From the IMG/VR virus record IMGVR_UViG_3300007539_003240, positions 1 to 28,816 of that record: a stretch of DNA of 28,816 nucleotides. The stretch is one strand, 5' to 3'. Every line of letters begins with the position of its first letter. The stretch's first letter is position 1. This DNA comes from a virus. The position numbers were made by a program, and so were the translations under genes. The notes beneath the pieces were generated by a model. The model was given only the letters and a program-made list of their open reading frames with translations, was not told the origin of the DNA and did no database searches. Shown here piece after piece: positions 28,668-28,816 of the stretch.

Positions 28668-28696
28668 ATTATAGTCTTGAAACCGACTTTTTGCAA
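28668..28696 (-). promoter_or_regulatory. Sigma-70-type promoter for ssb operon
   Basis: -35 TTGCAA, 17-base spacer, -10 TATAAT continuing TATAATATAGTATAC. It is the closest match to the shared ACTTGCAAAA / TATAATATARTA form, together with the polymerase promoter at 2857-2885. Confidence 0.82.
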
Positions 28697-28724
28697 GTTA
28701 ATTCTGATAATTTTCTTAAAAAAG

Positions 28725-28796
28725 TAGAGCCGGTAGGATTTGCACCTACGTATCGCACTTTATGAGAGTGTTGCTTTACTCATCAGCCACGGCTCC
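28725..28796 (-). tRNA. tRNA with CAT anticodon (Met or Ile2 type), unusual elbow
   Basis: Acceptor GGAGCCG / CGGCTCT (one G-T pair), a 3-bp D stem GCT / AGC, an anticodon stem CACT / AGTG with an A-C mismatch on top, loop CTCATAA (anticodon CAT), a 5-nt variable loop, and T stem GTAGG / CCTAC. The T loop is TGCAAAT rather than TTCAAAT, and the D loop lacks the usual GG pair. No CCA is encoded. Met elongator and lysidine-modified Ile are both possible readings of CAT. Confidence 0.7.
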
Positions 28797-28816
28797 ATTC
28801 GATCTTATTGCATCGG

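Overview
The window reads as part of a large, tailed, double-stranded DNA bacteriophage genome. Essentially every supported gene lies on the minus strand, packed with 1 to 50 base overlaps. Many junctions are ATGA, TAATG or TGATG stop/start overlaps, and most genes have good Shine-Dalgarno sequences (GGAGG, AAGGAG). The sequence is AT-rich. Promoters look like bacterial sigma-70 promoters, so the host is a bacterium. I cannot name the host or the phage genus from the sequence alone. Coordinates run against transcription, so the 5' end of each operon is at the higher coordinate.

Layout, high to low coordinate. 28.8-27.6 kb: an odd tRNA (CAT anticodon), a promoter, a coiled-coil gene, an unknown gene and ssb, ending in a double hairpin. 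27.6-26.6 kb: a possible TIM-barrel hydrolase with a structured 3' UTR and terminator. 26.6-23.8 kb: a promoter, an anchored protein, a GT-B glycosyltransferase, two unknown genes and a small sigma factor. 23.8-23.1 kb: a promoter and a Gly/Ala/Thr-rich, possibly virion, protein ending at a strong terminator. 23.0-19.3 kb: an envelope-directed cluster (membrane PAS protein, holin-like protein, papain-like peptidase, thioredoxin-like protein, several anchored small proteins). 19.3-14.6 kb: nrdA, a small membrane protein, a beta-helix protein, nrdB and a MazG-like gene. 14.6-12.0 kb: phoH, an FmdB-type zinc ribbon and small unknown genes. 12.1-9.7 kb: recA, a PD-(D/E)XK nuclease, a helical protein and a zinc-ribbon protein. 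9.7-3.5 kb: replicative helicase, GMP reductase, a small membrane protein, primase, dNMP kinase, a RecB/Cas4-like nuclease, a PAP2 phosphatase and a conserved phage protein. 2.9-0 kb: a promoter, a structured leader, and a DNA polymerase III alpha chain encoded in two pieces with a DnaQ-like exonuclease gene between them.

Taken together, the genes form a self-sufficient replication factory: polymerase, proofreading exonuclease, primase, helicase, SSB, RecA and nucleases. A nucleotide supply line accompanies it: class Ia ribonucleotide reductase, GMP reductase, dNMP kinase and a MazG-like pyrophosphohydrolase. Transcription is probably driven by host sigma-70 and perhaps later by the phage sigma factor.

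The strongest unusual signals are these. (1) An in-frame TAA in nrdB separates the body from a conserved C-terminal tail that carries the radical-transfer tyrosine; the tail still ends in an ATGA overlap with the next gene. (2) DnaE is split just after its third catalytic Asp, with dnaQ in the gap and no intein visible. (3) A 5'-end hairpin and a compact H-type pseudoknot lie in the leader of that polymerase operon. (4) A 61-codon coding-like ORF has lost, or never had, a normal start codon. There is no gene-free stretch over 300 bases; the longest gaps (about 150 bases at 2756-2911, 26529-26685 and 27568-27714) hold the promoters, leaders and hairpins listed.
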